Shown: positions 37,432 to 46,737 of the stretch, piece after piece
How the letters are laid out: each line of letters starts with the position of its first letter
Position numbering within the stretch: position 1 is the first letter of the stretch
Made by a program: the position numbers and the translations under genes
Notes under the pieces: generated by a model
Databases searched by the model: none
Seen by the model: only the letters and a program-made list of their open reading frames with translations
What the model was told of the DNA's origin: nothing
Assembly (NCBI RefSeq): GCF_000520995.1
Contig: NZ_JACA01000019.1
Span: 1-64,000, forward strand
Length of the DNA: 64,000 nucleotides
Reading direction: 5' to 3'
Source: Aquimarina macrocephali JAMB N27
GTDB lineage: Bacteria > Bacteroidota > Bacteroidia > Flavobacteriales > Flavobacteriaceae

Positions 37432-39153
37432 TTAGTTCTTATCATATTTTAAGCTAGCAATACCTCCATTTGACACTAAAAACCCAGAAATTACACCATT
37501 TGGGTTTCTAAGGATTTCAATTTTCTTAAAATGTCTGTTTGATGATGTAAATACGTCTTTTTTAATAGCCTTTAGTTTAATCGGATCTCTCTTAAATAGT
37601 TTTATAAAAACTGAGTCATTGTCATTGTAAAGTTGAATTGAGCTATCAAGCTCTTCACTGCTAAAACCCCCAGTATATTCACTAATATTGAATGAGTTAT
37701 ATTTTAAGAATTCAATGTTTTGATTGTTATTGATATTCAATCGCATCACTTTTTCATTGTTTTCATTTTCTTCAAAAATGACACTTACATCGTTTGTATC
37801 TGCCAACATTTTAAATTCATTACTACTAATTGGCAGTAGCCTTGTTTGACTTTCTTCGGATCTATAATATATAAGTGTGTCATTAACAATTTTTATTTCT
37901 CTATCATACCATTCTTTGGGTTCCCAATATTTGCCACAAAATTTTGACATCTGATTTTTTGATAGTTTGATTGATTTTTTAATCTTTTTTTCATTCTTAC
38001 TCTTCTTTGTTTTTCCTTTTGATTCAGATTTATAGTATTCATTCAAAAAAATATCGGCAGTTTTTAATGCCAGCGTAGAAGCACGTATTGGTGTTGTATT
38101 TGCTAATATTACTACAGCCGAATTATGCTCTGGAAATCGAGAAAAATAGGCTCTAAAACTAGCATCAGAACCGGTATGATCGAACCATTCTAAACCTTTA
38201 TATTTAACTCCTGCCCATTGTCCCATTGCAGCCTCGGTGATTTGACCATTATTTAAATAGGCCTGTTGATTCATTTTTGTTATTATGCCTTTATTTTCTG
38301 GAGTTGGAGTATTTAGGTAAATAGCCCATTTACATAAATCATGTACGGTAGTAAATAAATTGGTAGCCCCTACAGTAGAGAAGCTAAGTTTACTTTTTTT
38401 AATGATATTTTCTTTATTCTTGTAAGAGTACGCCCTGTTCTTTACTATTTTTTCGTAATCATCATAGAATTGTGAATTGCTCATTTCTAATGGAACAAAA
38501 ATGTTATCTTTTGTATATTCAGCAAAAGATTGACCCGATACACGTGCCACAACTTCTGCTAATAAAGTAAACCCCGTATTTGAATACGATAGTTTGGTAC
38601 CAGGATCAAAATTTAAAGAAGCCTGTTTAGATACTAAATCCAAAATATCCTGATTAAGAATAACATCATCATTTTTCCATCCTGCTAAATACAGGAGTCG
38701 CCACTGATCTCTTATACCACTTGTATGACTAGCAAGATGTCGTAAAGTAATCTTTTTGCCAAAATTTGGGACTTCTGGAATGTATGTTCTTATATCATCA
38801 TCTAGTGATAGTTTTCCTTCTTTTTCAAGAAGCAAAATGGCATAAGCGGTAAATTGTTTTGATAATGAAGCTGCATGAAATATAGTGTTAGTCGTATTTG
38901 GAATGCTATATTCTAAATTGGCACTTCCGTATGCATTACTAAAAACAACTTTTCCGTTTTTAATAACTGCAATTGCTGCACCACCAGAATCTACTGAATT
39001 CCATGCTTTAAATAATGAGTTAGCTTGCTCGACTTTAGTCAATTTACTAGTTGTAGTATGATCTTTATTGATCTGAGCGTGAATTGAACTAAATAGAAAA
39101 ATAAATAAGCTACATATATAAAGAGTCGATAATCTTTGTGGATTTCGTTTCAT
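37432..39153 (-). CDS. Beta-lactamase-fold serine hydrolase
   Basis: Exported serine hydrolase of 573 residues of the beta-lactamase class C / penicillin-binding-protein-like family. Signal peptide (about 1-27, SIHAQ), S96-LSK (SxxK), Y190-SN (YxN) and a later HTG triad (WFDHTGSDASFR). A C-terminal extension (about 385-573) is unclassified. Such proteins are often peptidases or esterases rather than beta-lactamases. It is one of three paralogous hydrolases in the window. Confidence 0.92.
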   Translation of the reverse strand: MKRNPQRLSTLYICSLFIFLFSSIHAQINKDHTTTSKLTKVEQANSLFKAWNSVDSGGAAIAVIKNGKVVFSNAYGSANLEYSIPNTTNTIFHAASLSKQFTAYAILLLEKEGKLSLDDDIRTYIPEVPNFGKKITLRHLASHTSGIRDQWRLLYLAGWKNDDVILNQDILDLVSKQASLNFDPGTKLSYSNTGFTLLAEVVARVSGQSFAEYTKDNIFVPLEMSNSQFYDDYEKIVKNRAYSYKNKENIIKKSKLSFSTVGATNLFTTVHDLCKWAIYLNTPTPENKGIITKMNQQAYLNNGQITEAAMGQWAGVKYKGLEWFDHTGSDASFRAYFSRFPEHNSAVVILANTTPIRASTLALKTADIFLNEYYKSESKGKTKKSKNEKKIKKSIKLSKNQMSKFCGKYWEPKEWYDREIKIVNDTLIYYRSEESQTRLLPISSNEFKMLADTNDVSVIFEENENNEKVMRLNINNNQNIEFLKYNSFNISEYTGGFSSEELDSSIQLYNDNDSVFIKLFKRDPIKLKAIKKDVFTSSNRHFKKIEILRNPNGVISGFLVSNGGIASLKYDKN

Positions 39154-39379
39154 TTCTTTTTGGTTTAACCTACTATTTTTGGGTAGTCTTTGTTTGTATT
39201 ACCCAATTTTTTCAAAAAGGTTACATAAAAAGTAAAGAATGTTCTTTGTTTTTGTTTTTAGCAGCTTTCAAAAAATACAATAAGCATACATTTTTCAGAG
39301 AAATATTTCTATGAATTAGTGACAGAAACTTCAATAAAACATCAGTATCACACTTCTTGATTTTGGATATACAGTACAA

Positions 39380-40810
39380 TTATCGGTTTCGCTTCCCATT
39401 TGATACTAAAGCAGTTCTGGATCCAACAGCAAGGCTCTCTATTTTTTTATTCTCATTTATAGTAAAGTCAATCCACCAATCGGGATCGGATTCAAAAATA
39501 AATTTGTGTTCGCTAATTGGTACAATAACAAACTTTCTTCCCTGATCTCGTTGCGAATTAAGCTGTCCGTTTTCTAATGTGATATTACGAATGGTTCCAT
39601 CTTCATGAGTATAGGTCCCCGTAAATTTATTTAATACACTCTCATCAAATAATTTAACCTGTTCTAGATTAGGTAAAATTCCTAAAACATCTGAAGCTAA
39701 TTGTACGGTGAGTGCTCCGGGAGAACTTCTATTTAGGTTTGATAACACAATAATTTGTAAGTCCTCTTCAAAAACCCATAACGAGTAACATTCTGTGCCG
39801 TGTACGTTTCCTCCATGCTCAACTGTGGTGTACTTACCCAGAGTTGTAGTCCACCAACCTAATCCATATTTAGTTTTTCTATCATCGTGCAGGCTTTGAG
39901 AAGTGAAAGCGTTCTGTTTTTGTTTCTCGCTAATTAATGTGTTGTTTTTTAAAGCGTCGTACCAAATGGTTATATCATCGATAGTAGATATGATACCACC
40001 ATCTGCAAGTGTTCCTGGTTTTACAGCTTTTGCATGAACAATTTTATGAGGTTCTTCCTCGGCTACTTCATATCCCTTAGACAATTGCGGAACGATTTCA
40101 TAAAAATCATAGAAGCTTGACTGTTTCATATCTAACACATCAAAAATATGCTCTTGAACATATGTTCTAAACTCCTGTTTGGAAACATTTTCTACAATTT
40201 TGCCTAATAAAACATATCCCGAGTTTGAGTATTTCCAGGCGGTTCCGGGTTTAAAATCAAGTGAAACAGTATTGATCACATTTACAATAGTGTCCATAGT
40301 TACCCGATCTGTACCATGATGATCATAAGAAGGTTCTACTTCTGTGTATTCTGGAATTCCTGCGGTATGCCCTAATAATTGACGAATAGTAATTTTGTTA
40401 TCATGTGATTGTTTATACTCAGGAATATACTCTCTAATATCATTATCAAGAGATAGTTTCCCTTGTTCTTCTAACATCAAAATACAAACCGCAGTAAATT
40501 GCTTTGTAATAGAAGCGATACGGAATTTCATATCGGTTTGGGCTTCTACCTTATGTTCTATATTTATATTTCCGAATGCTTTTTTAAGCAATGTTCTTCC
40601 ACCTTTACGAATTAGAACAACTGCTCCTGCTCCATCGGACGGATAATATAGATTAATTTTCTCCTCTAATAACTGGTTTAATGTAGCTTTTTCTTTTGTT
40701 TTTGGAGTATCGGATTTTCTATCGGTTACACATGCTGTAAAAAATAAAATTGATACTACTACAATACTAAGGAGCGCAAAAAAATTTGATCGAAACAGGT
40801 TCATATACAT
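39380..40810 (-). CDS. Beta-lactamase-fold serine hydrolase lipoprotein
   Basis: Hydrolase of 476 residues with a lipoprotein signal (FFTAC, C27). SxxK at S100-K103 (SITK), YSN at 194-196, HGG in VEHGG. A small C-terminal domain (about 395-470) with a GTYTHEDGTIRNITLENGQL-like strand pattern is common in this family. Second of three such genes in the window; substrate unknown. Confidence 0.92.
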   Translation of the reverse strand: MYMNLFRSNFFALLSIVVVSILFFTACVTDRKSDTPKTKEKATLNQLLEEKINLYYPSDGAGAVVLIRKGGRTLLKKAFGNINIEHKVEAQTDMKFRIASITKQFTAVCILMLEEQGKLSLDNDIREYIPEYKQSHDNKITIRQLLGHTAGIPEYTEVEPSYDHHGTDRVTMDTIVNVINTVSLDFKPGTAWKYSNSGYVLLGKIVENVSKQEFRTYVQEHIFDVLDMKQSSFYDFYEIVPQLSKGYEVAEEEPHKIVHAKAVKPGTLADGGIISTIDDITIWYDALKNNTLISEKQKQNAFTSQSLHDDRKTKYGLGWWTTTLGKYTTVEHGGNVHGTECYSLWVFEEDLQIIVLSNLNRSSPGALTVQLASDVLGILPNLEQVKLFDESVLNKFTGTYTHEDGTIRNITLENGQLNSQRDQGRKFVIVPISEHKFIFESDPDWWIDFTINENKKIESLAVGSRTALVSNGKRNR

Positions 40811-41037
40811 ATATTTTGTACTTAAGACCTTCGTTTTTTAGAAAGGTTACATTGAACTATCTATTTTATTAGATCATAATGGGCCGTATGTCTCTAACAT
40901 TTAACAACGAATTGATTGTCTCCTGTTATGCCTTTTTATTTTTAGTGTAGAGTGTTCGTTATCGAGTAACTTAAGTTGTCTAAGTATCAATTCGATAATC
41001 ATGTTTTTTGATTTTTATAATTTGTGATACTACAAGT

Positions 41038-41496
41038 TTATTTGAAACTAAATTGCTCTGATCTCATATATAATGTGGTAAATAGTTTTTTTAATTTATC
41101 ATCTAAATCAGGGAACATATACTTATTCTTTTTCAGATCATAATTAAATTGATACTCGGGTAAATCAAATCCAAAATGTTCAGATGCCCAAAATGCAATT
41201 CCGTAAAACATTCCTTCAACTTGATAGTCACAATGATTTAGCTCTATTTCATTTAGAGTTATTTTGGTTGGAGTACTAATTTTCTTTTCAATTATTGAAC
41301 TTACCCAGGTAAGACCTTCTTTTAAAAGTTCAATTTCAACATCTGTTAAATGTGTGGTATTAGCTTTATATTCAAAAAACAGATTGTCAGATATTTTATC
41401 TCCTTGATTACTGTTTTCAACACTGGCCGAAATTTGTACCCAAATTCCCCAACTTGTTTTTCGAATTCTATAAAGAGATGTAGATGATTTCTGCAT
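41038..41496 (-). CDS. Hypothetical cytoplasmic protein
   Basis: Protein of 152 residues, no signal or membrane segment. The sequence SISTPTKITLNEIELNHCDY-like region and the C-terminal FTTLYMRSEQF show a mixed alpha/beta pattern but match no family I can name. No informative neighbour. Confidence 0.6.
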   Translation of the reverse strand: MQKSSTSLYRIRKTSWGIWVQISASVENSNQGDKISDNLFFEYKANTTHLTDVEIELLKEGLTWVSSIIEKKISTPTKITLNEIELNHCDYQVEGMFYGIAFWASEHFGFDLPEYQFNYDLKKNKYMFPDLDDKLKKLFTTLYMRSEQFSFK

Positions 41497-41654
41497 ATTA
41501 TTAAGTGCTTATGTCAACTATTTATAGGTATATGTCCTAACCAGGTAAAATGTTACTTAACCAAGTAAAGTAATTTTTATTTATTTTATGTCATTCACTA
41601 TGGACAAGATGGTATTTTCAGTTTAACACAGATTCTAATCTTACCATACTGCTT

Positions 41655-42068
41655 TTAATCAAAAGTAAGTACATCAGGTTCTAAAAATTCTGTTTTTGCT
41701 TTTTCCGAATTAAAAATATCAAAACTATAATGACTACTGATGAGTTGTTTAAAGTTGGTTTTTAACTGCGGAAATTCAACTATAAAATCTTTAAAATTAT
41801 CAGATTTTGATTGATTCATAAAATGATTCACCGCTTTGGTCGCGACAATCGTTAGTGTTTTGTTGTATTTGTCTTTTGCGCCTACAAATTCGACAAAATT
41901 CTGTAGCTGAGTTTGTATCTTTTTTTCAGCTTGATCAACTCCATGGTTACTAATATTTATCCAAGCCAGCCGTAAATGTGCTTCATGACTAAAAATTTCG
42001 GGATTTAGTGTACACTGTGTAAATTGATTTTCAAATACTTCATCTGTTAGTTCAAAATGCTTTTCCAT
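41655..42068 (-). CDS. Conserved hypothetical protein (FSHEAHLRLAW type)
   Basis: Protein of 137 residues, mostly helical. It has the conserved segment EIFSHEAHLRLAWI with two histidines, which is known to recur in small uncharacterised bacterial proteins. Function unknown. It lies next to a Crp/Fnr gene, possibly by chance. Confidence 0.65.
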   Translation of the reverse strand: MEKHFELTDEVFENQFTQCTLNPEIFSHEAHLRLAWINISNHGVDQAEKKIQTQLQNFVEFVGAKDKYNKTLTIVATKAVNHFMNQSKSDNFKDFIVEFPQLKTNFKQLISSHYSFDIFNSEKAKTEFLEPDVLTFD

Positions 42069-42125
42069 ATTGTATTTCTTTTATATCATTACTTGATACA
42101 AAGGAACGAATATGTAATTTTTTTC

Positions 42126-42677
42126 TCATTTACATTTGTCGATAAATTGTTTTCGTGCTCTACTTAATTGTGTTGGTGTAATGCCTAAGTAGTTTGCGAT
42201 GTAGTAATGCGGAATTCGATTGATTAAACTAGGATATTCTTTTAAAAAGAGTTCATACTTCTCTACAGAATTCAAATTTAAAAGAGATACTAATCTTGAT
42301 TGTAACTGTTTATTAAGTTTTTGAAACTCGTTTGTTATTATTTCGGTGATATTTTTGTCTTTATTGACCCAAGACATCACTTCTGAATAATCTGCTACAG
42401 AAATTTCACATTTTTCTAAAGCTTCAACATACATTACCACATTTGTTTTTGGTATATAACTACCAATAATCATATCTCCTTCCTTATAAAAATGAGTAGT
42501 AATTTCATTCCCATCATTATCATATACAAAACCTCTCATCACTCCATTAATCAGCATACCAATTTCTATACAGGGTTTGCCATATTGAAGAAAAAAACCG
42601 CCTTTTTCTAATGATATAGTTTTATGTAAAGAATCGCTAATTGCTTTCTTTTGAGACATTTTGAGTTTTAATTGCAC
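42126..42677 (-). CDS. Crp/Fnr-family regulator
   Basis: Regulator of 183 residues with a cNMP-binding fold (CIEIGMLINGVMRGF, FYKEGDMIIGSYIP) and a C-terminal HTH (IPHYYIANYLGITPTQLSRARK). M7 at 42659 is an equally likely start because the extra residues are not conserved. It starts a few bases after the stop of the PD40 gene on the same strand, so the two may form an operon. Confidence 0.9.
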   Translation of the reverse strand: MQLKLKMSQKKAISDSLHKTISLEKGGFFLQYGKPCIEIGMLINGVMRGFVYDNDGNEITTHFYKEGDMIIGSYIPKTNVVMYVEALEKCEISVADYSEVMSWVNKDKNITEIITNEFQKLNKQLQSRLVSLLNLNSVEKYELFLKEYPSLINRIPHYYIANYLGITPTQLSRARKQFIDKCK

Positions 42678-42683
42678 ACAGCG

Positions 42684-43595
42684 TTACTTGCTTTTTTTTA
42701 ATTCATCGATAATTTTAGTACTTACCCAGTAAATATCTTGATTACTTGTATAGAAGAAATATTTTCCATCTTTTGATACAAAAGGACAGAGTTCATGGTT
42801 TTTTGTATTGATTTTTTCTCCCATATTGATAGATTTTGTCCACGTACCATCAGTATTTTTGAAACTAATGTAAAGATCACCTCTACCTAATCCCTCTGGT
42901 CGTCTTGCACAAAAAATAATGTAGCTTTCCTCTGGATCAACAAAAACATCGGCTTCGTAATTTGAAGTGTTAATTGAATCTCCTAGTGTAATCGCTTTCT
43001 GAAATTCTCCATTAATACTTTTAGAGGAGTATATATCAAAATCACCCTGCTTTTTCTCAGCTGTTATTTTATTTGATGAAAAATACATTGTTCCGGTTTG
43101 TGTAAATGAAATATAGTATTCATTTTTATTGGAATTGATATTGGGTCCGGCATTGATAGGTTCTGACCATTCGTTACCTTCTTTTTCTACATACCATATA
43201 TCATGATCTTGTTTGGCACCTATACCGTCTAATGCTTTTTCTGATATAAAGTATAATCTCTTTTCGTCTGGAGAAAGGAATGGGTCATTAAATCCATATT
43301 TATCATGGGATAAAATAGTTCTGGGTTTGCTCCATCTGTTCTCCATGAATTCAGAATATCGTATTTCAGTTTTTCCATTTATATCTACTCCATAGAAAAA
43401 TTTCGTCGCTTCGGTATTAAAAACTGAACCAAATTCTGATTCAGTATTTTTAGAAATAAGACCAGGTGCGAATATCTCCGGGTTTACAGATGGAGGTTTT
43501 TGTTCAAGATACTTAAGACGATCATCTACTTTCTGACTACAACATATTAGAGGAGTTAATAAACACCAGAAAAAACAATTAATTAGTAAACGCAT
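42684..43595 (-). CDS. PD40 / WD40-like repeat protein
   Basis: Exported protein of 303 residues with a beta-propeller made of PD40-type repeats (FNDPFLSPDEKRLYFIS, EADVFVDPEESYIIFCARR, HELCPFVSKDGKYFFYTSN). The N-terminal segment (CFFWCLLTPLICCS) is a lipoprotein-like signal. PD40 proteins are often scaffolds or TolB-like; no further role can be assigned. The Crp/Fnr gene follows six bases after its stop. Confidence 0.85.
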   Translation of the reverse strand: MRLLINCFFWCLLTPLICCSQKVDDRLKYLEQKPPSVNPEIFAPGLISKNTESEFGSVFNTEATKFFYGVDINGKTEIRYSEFMENRWSKPRTILSHDKYGFNDPFLSPDEKRLYFISEKALDGIGAKQDHDIWYVEKEGNEWSEPINAGPNINSNKNEYYISFTQTGTMYFSSNKITAEKKQGDFDIYSSKSINGEFQKAITLGDSINTSNYEADVFVDPEESYIIFCARRPEGLGRGDLYISFKNTDGTWTKSINMGEKINTKNHELCPFVSKDGKYFFYTSNQDIYWVSTKIIDELKKSK

Positions 43596-43982
43596 ATGTT
43601 TTTAAGTTTTATCTATTGCAGGTAATCTTCGGTATAAGAAACATAAGGCAGATAATAAGCAATACGTTTCAGATTGGTGCTAACCCAAATATAAATATTT
43701 TCCTCTTATCATTTTTTGTGAACGTCAAATTTTACATTTGCAAACTTCTTATTAGCTATAATCAATAAAGGGATTTGTAAAGAGCATCTAATTAATTTAA
43801 TGAGTGATAAACATTTCTTCGGCTTAAAAACTACCTTTTAGTGTAGCACGATTATAAACTGTTAACTTTTAATTTGTATTTCATTTGATATGGAGTACAT
43901 ATGAAACAAGGTGCTAAACAAATGCATTAAAAACCTTGTTGAATGGACTAATATTTATAAACAACTTTAATTTTAATACTTA
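43596..43982. other. Intergenic region, divergent genes
   Basis: This 387-base AT-rich gap lies between the PD40 gene and the CPBP gene, which point away from each other. It holds an 8-base inverted repeat AACAAGGT / ACCTTGTT (43905-43912 and 43933-43940) but no convincing ORF or clear promoter. Confidence 0.5.
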
Positions 43983-44660
43983 ATGAAAACATTAACCCAT
44001 TGGAGAGATTTTTTTCAATTTCTGAAAAAACCTGATTATTTAAAACAAACTGAAGGAATAAAAAACAAATCTATTTTGGTATTTAATTCACTATTGTTAG
44101 AAATAGTGTTAATTCTTCCTTTACTCTTAATATATGGTGTATATACTTATTATACCGGAAATATTAATGAAAGTATTACAGAAAATATCGAAACATTATA
44201 CAATCCCTTTGTTTTGTATGCTATGGTAGCGATTTTTGAAGAACTTTCTTTTAGAGGTTTTTTGACAAAATTTAACCCCATATTGTTTTCTACATCGGTT
44301 GCAGGAATACTATCCCTTTATTACAAAAAAATAGTGTTTAGTAACATGTTCTTTGAGCCAGATGGACTGAAAGAAACAGCTATACTATTTTTAGTATTGT
44401 TTTTTTTAGTTTATTTAATTGGCACAAAATATAAAAAGGAATTAACTGTATTTTGGAATAAAAATTTTGGTTATATCGTATATATTAGCGCTTTTATCTT
44501 TGCTTTTGCTCATTTTTTTAACTCTAAAGGTTTAGAGTTAGGATATCTAAAAACTATTATTTTTCAACTCATAGGAGCTTTTATTATGAGTTTCGTTAGA
44601 GTTAGAGCAGGAATACTTTATGCTATTATAATTCATTTTGTTTGGGATATTTTTTTATAA
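43983..44660 (+). CDS. CPBP-family intramembrane protease
   Basis: Membrane protein of 225 residues with about six membrane segments. The CPBP (CAAX protease / bacteriocin-processing) motifs are intact: EELSFRG (E86, E87, R91), FAFAH (H177) and HFVWD (H218, D222). Members cleave peptides inside the membrane; some confer bacteriocin immunity. Stand-alone gene, followed by a repeat element that includes a terminator. Confidence 0.88.
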   Translation: MKTLTHWRDFFQFLKKPDYLKQTEGIKNKSILVFNSLLLEIVLILPLLLIYGVYTYYTGNINESITENIETLYNPFVLYAMVAIFEELSFRGFLTKFNPILFSTSVAGILSLYYKKIVFSNMFFEPDGLKETAILFLVLFFLVYLIGTKYKKELTVFWNKNFGYIVYISAFIFAFAHFFNSKGLELGYLKTIIFQLIGAFIMSFVRVRAGILYAIIIHFVWDIFL

Positions 44661-44682
44661 AAAGTAGCGAATACATATTAGT

Positions 44683-44742
44683 AAGCTTTTCAGATCATAT
44701 AAGTATATTAAAAAAGCGCAAACTTATATGATTTGCGCTTAA
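44683..44742. repeat. Intergenic repeat, copy 1 (contains terminator)
   Basis: A 60-base sequence that matches 48224-48283 at 52 of 60 positions. Its right half is a perfect 9-base hairpin AAGCGCAAA / TTTGCGCTT (44714-44740) between the convergent CPBP and DUF1801 genes, so it probably serves as a bidirectional terminator. Confidence 0.8.
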
Positions 44743-44746
44743 ATAT

Positions 44747-45097
44747 TTATTTTTCATTATAAAGTTCCATTGCCATATCAAATATGCTATGTATTTTCTC
44801 TATTGGAATATCTTTATTTGGGTCAATCATTAATAATTTTGTAAAAGTCCTTTTCTCCTGAATTAAATCTGGATGGAAAATTTTTATACCTTTTCCAATT
44901 GCTATGTAAGGAAATTGTGTTTTCTTATCTACCCATAGATAACAGAAAATTTGATTTTTATACATAAAACAAGGTAAGCTGTAATACCACCTCGATTCAA
45001 ACTCAGAATTATAATCAGTTATTATAGTTTTTAAAACCAAAAGGCAACTTTTAATTGGTTCTTCTTTATCAAAGTAAAAACTGTCTATCGCTTTCAT
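44747..45097 (-). CDS. DUF1801-family protein
   Basis: Small cytoplasmic protein of 116 residues with the DUF1801 pattern (RWYYSLPCFMYKNQIFCYLW, then PYIAIGKG). Function unknown. Length fits the family. Convergent with the CPBP gene. Confidence 0.85.
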   Translation of the reverse strand: MKAIDSFYFDKEEPIKSCLLVLKTIITDYNSEFESRWYYSLPCFMYKNQIFCYLWVDKKTQFPYIAIGKGIKIFHPDLIQEKRTFTKLLMIDPNKDIPIEKIHSIFDMAMELYNEK

Positions 45098-45162
45098 GCA
45101 AATTATTTAATAGCATTACACTACCTAAACTAGGTTCAATAAAAATAAAATTTTCATACCTA

Positions 45163-45720
45163 CTACTCTTTGGTTCTTTGATAATACATCACTATGCTAG
45201 CTTTAGCTAAAGTATTATTCCAAAGATAATAGCCTACAACTGCAGGGTTTGTATTTGCATTAAGTCCAAGTTTATCGGTTTTTAAAGCATGAACAGTAAT
45301 AATATATTGATGTATACCATGCCCTTGGGGAGGGCAAGGTCCTCCATATCCACTTACTCCAAAATCTGTCATACTTTGAATTGCTTCTTTTGGAGTTAAA
45401 TTTAATTTCATATTACCCGCATTTGATACTAATTCTTTAATATTTGCAGGGATATCAAATACAACCCAATGCCACCATCCGCTGCCAGTTGGTGCATCTG
45501 GATCATACATAGTTATTGCAAAACTTTTCGTGCCTTTTGGTGCATTCTTCCATGAGAGTTGAGGAGATTCATTGTTTCCGGCACAACCAAATCCGTTAAA
45601 TTCTTCATTAATGGTGGCTTCTCCGCCTATAGAATTGCTCGATAATGTGAACGTTTTTTGTGCAAATGAAGAGGTTGATATTGTTAGTAGTATGCCTAAA
45701 ATAAAAATTGATTTTTTCAT
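45163..45720 (-). CDS. YbhB/YbcL-type phosphatidylethanolamine-binding protein
   Basis: Exported PEBP-fold protein of 185 residues with a signal peptide (SSFAQ, about 1-20). Conserved ligand-site segments DPDAPTGSGWWHWVVFDIP and GGPCPPQGHGIHQYIITVHA are complete. Bacterial members have no firm function; it is a single gene on the minus strand. Confidence 0.93.
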   Translation of the reverse strand: MKKSIFILGILLTISTSSFAQKTFTLSSNSIGGEATINEEFNGFGCAGNNESPQLSWKNAPKGTKSFAITMYDPDAPTGSGWWHWVVFDIPANIKELVSNAGNMKLNLTPKEAIQSMTDFGVSGYGGPCPPQGHGIHQYIITVHALKTDKLGLNANTNPAVVGYYLWNNTLAKASIVMYYQRTKE

Positions 45721-45809
45721 AATGGTTTATATTTAATTATAAATACAAAATTATGAGTTATAGAAGAAAAAACTATGTTTAATTTAGTTCAAAAAGTAGT
45801 GCTAAAAGT

Positions 45810-46649
45810 TCAATCTAGTTGATACTGTTTTGGGGTAACGCCAAATTTTGTTTTAAATGCGTGTATAAAATTTGAAAGGTTTTCATAACCAATTTCCTGA
45901 TAGATTTCTGATGGTCGTTTGGAATTATTCTTTAACATAAAAGCCGAGTGTTCTAATCTCTTATCTAAAAACCATTTACTGGGTGATTGATGAAAGTGTT
46001 TTTCAAATTCTCGTTTAAATGTTGATACACTCATATTCGATAAAAAAGCCAACTCTTTTAATGTCATTTTTTTTAGCTTATTATTTTCAACGACATTGAG
46101 GAAGTTTTGAAAGGAATTCCTCTCTTGAATCATCATTGAATTTATAAAATCTGTCCCTTTAGTTTCTACCAAATAGATCATAATCTCTTCAAATTTTGTC
46201 TGAATCATTTTTTCCTGAATACTCGGGGCTAGTCTTGAAATATCAACTAAACTATTTACATAGTTTTTGATAAATTGATCATATTGAAATGAATACGCAG
46301 ATTGTGGTAATGAAATTTTAGAAGTTTTAATATCAAATTTCTGAACGAATTGCTGTATCTCTTTATTCGAAAAAAATAACAATACACTTTTATAATTTTT
46401 ATGTAAAGGTGAGAGTTTTTCTGTCATTAAACAGTGTCCTGATTTCATCAATAGAAAACTAGAATTCTCGATTAAGAAAGATGAATTATTTGTAAAAACC
46501 TCTTTTTGACCTTCAAGCAAAAAACTGAAGACATTTTTTGTGAGTTTTATTTGTTGCTTAGCAAGCTCTTTCGTTGTTTGATAATAGTATAAACTGGTAA
46601 ACATATGTTTACCAGAGTTTAAATCAATAGGAAGTGTTACTGTTTTCAT
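45810..46649 (-). CDS. AraC-family transcriptional regulator
   Basis: Regulator of 279 residues. N-terminal cupin-like domain (about 1-165) and C-terminal HTH pair (about 180-275) with MTLKELAFLSNMSVSTFKRE and EIGYENLSNFIHAFKTKFGV. Upstream of the PEBP gene on the same strand with a 90-base gap; it may control it (inference). Confidence 0.92.
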   Translation of the reverse strand: MKTVTLPIDLNSGKHMFTSLYYYQTTKELAKQQIKLTKNVFSFLLEGQKEVFTNNSSFLIENSSFLLMKSGHCLMTEKLSPLHKNYKSVLLFFSNKEIQQFVQKFDIKTSKISLPQSAYSFQYDQFIKNYVNSLVDISRLAPSIQEKMIQTKFEEIMIYLVETKGTDFINSMMIQERNSFQNFLNVVENNKLKKMTLKELAFLSNMSVSTFKREFEKHFHQSPSKWFLDKRLEHSAFMLKNNSKRPSEIYQEIGYENLSNFIHAFKTKFGVTPKQYQLD

Positions 46650-46737
46650 AGGGTCCTTCTTACCGTCAAAGGTTTTTCATAAACCATGTATCGTATCAAA
46701 GAAATTACCTCATCATTGATATCTTCTACGCTTATTT

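Noticed and set aside
43801-43842. 13-codon ORF in the gap before the CPBP gene
   Set aside because: Too short, no supporting signal, and composition is the same as the AT-rich spacer.
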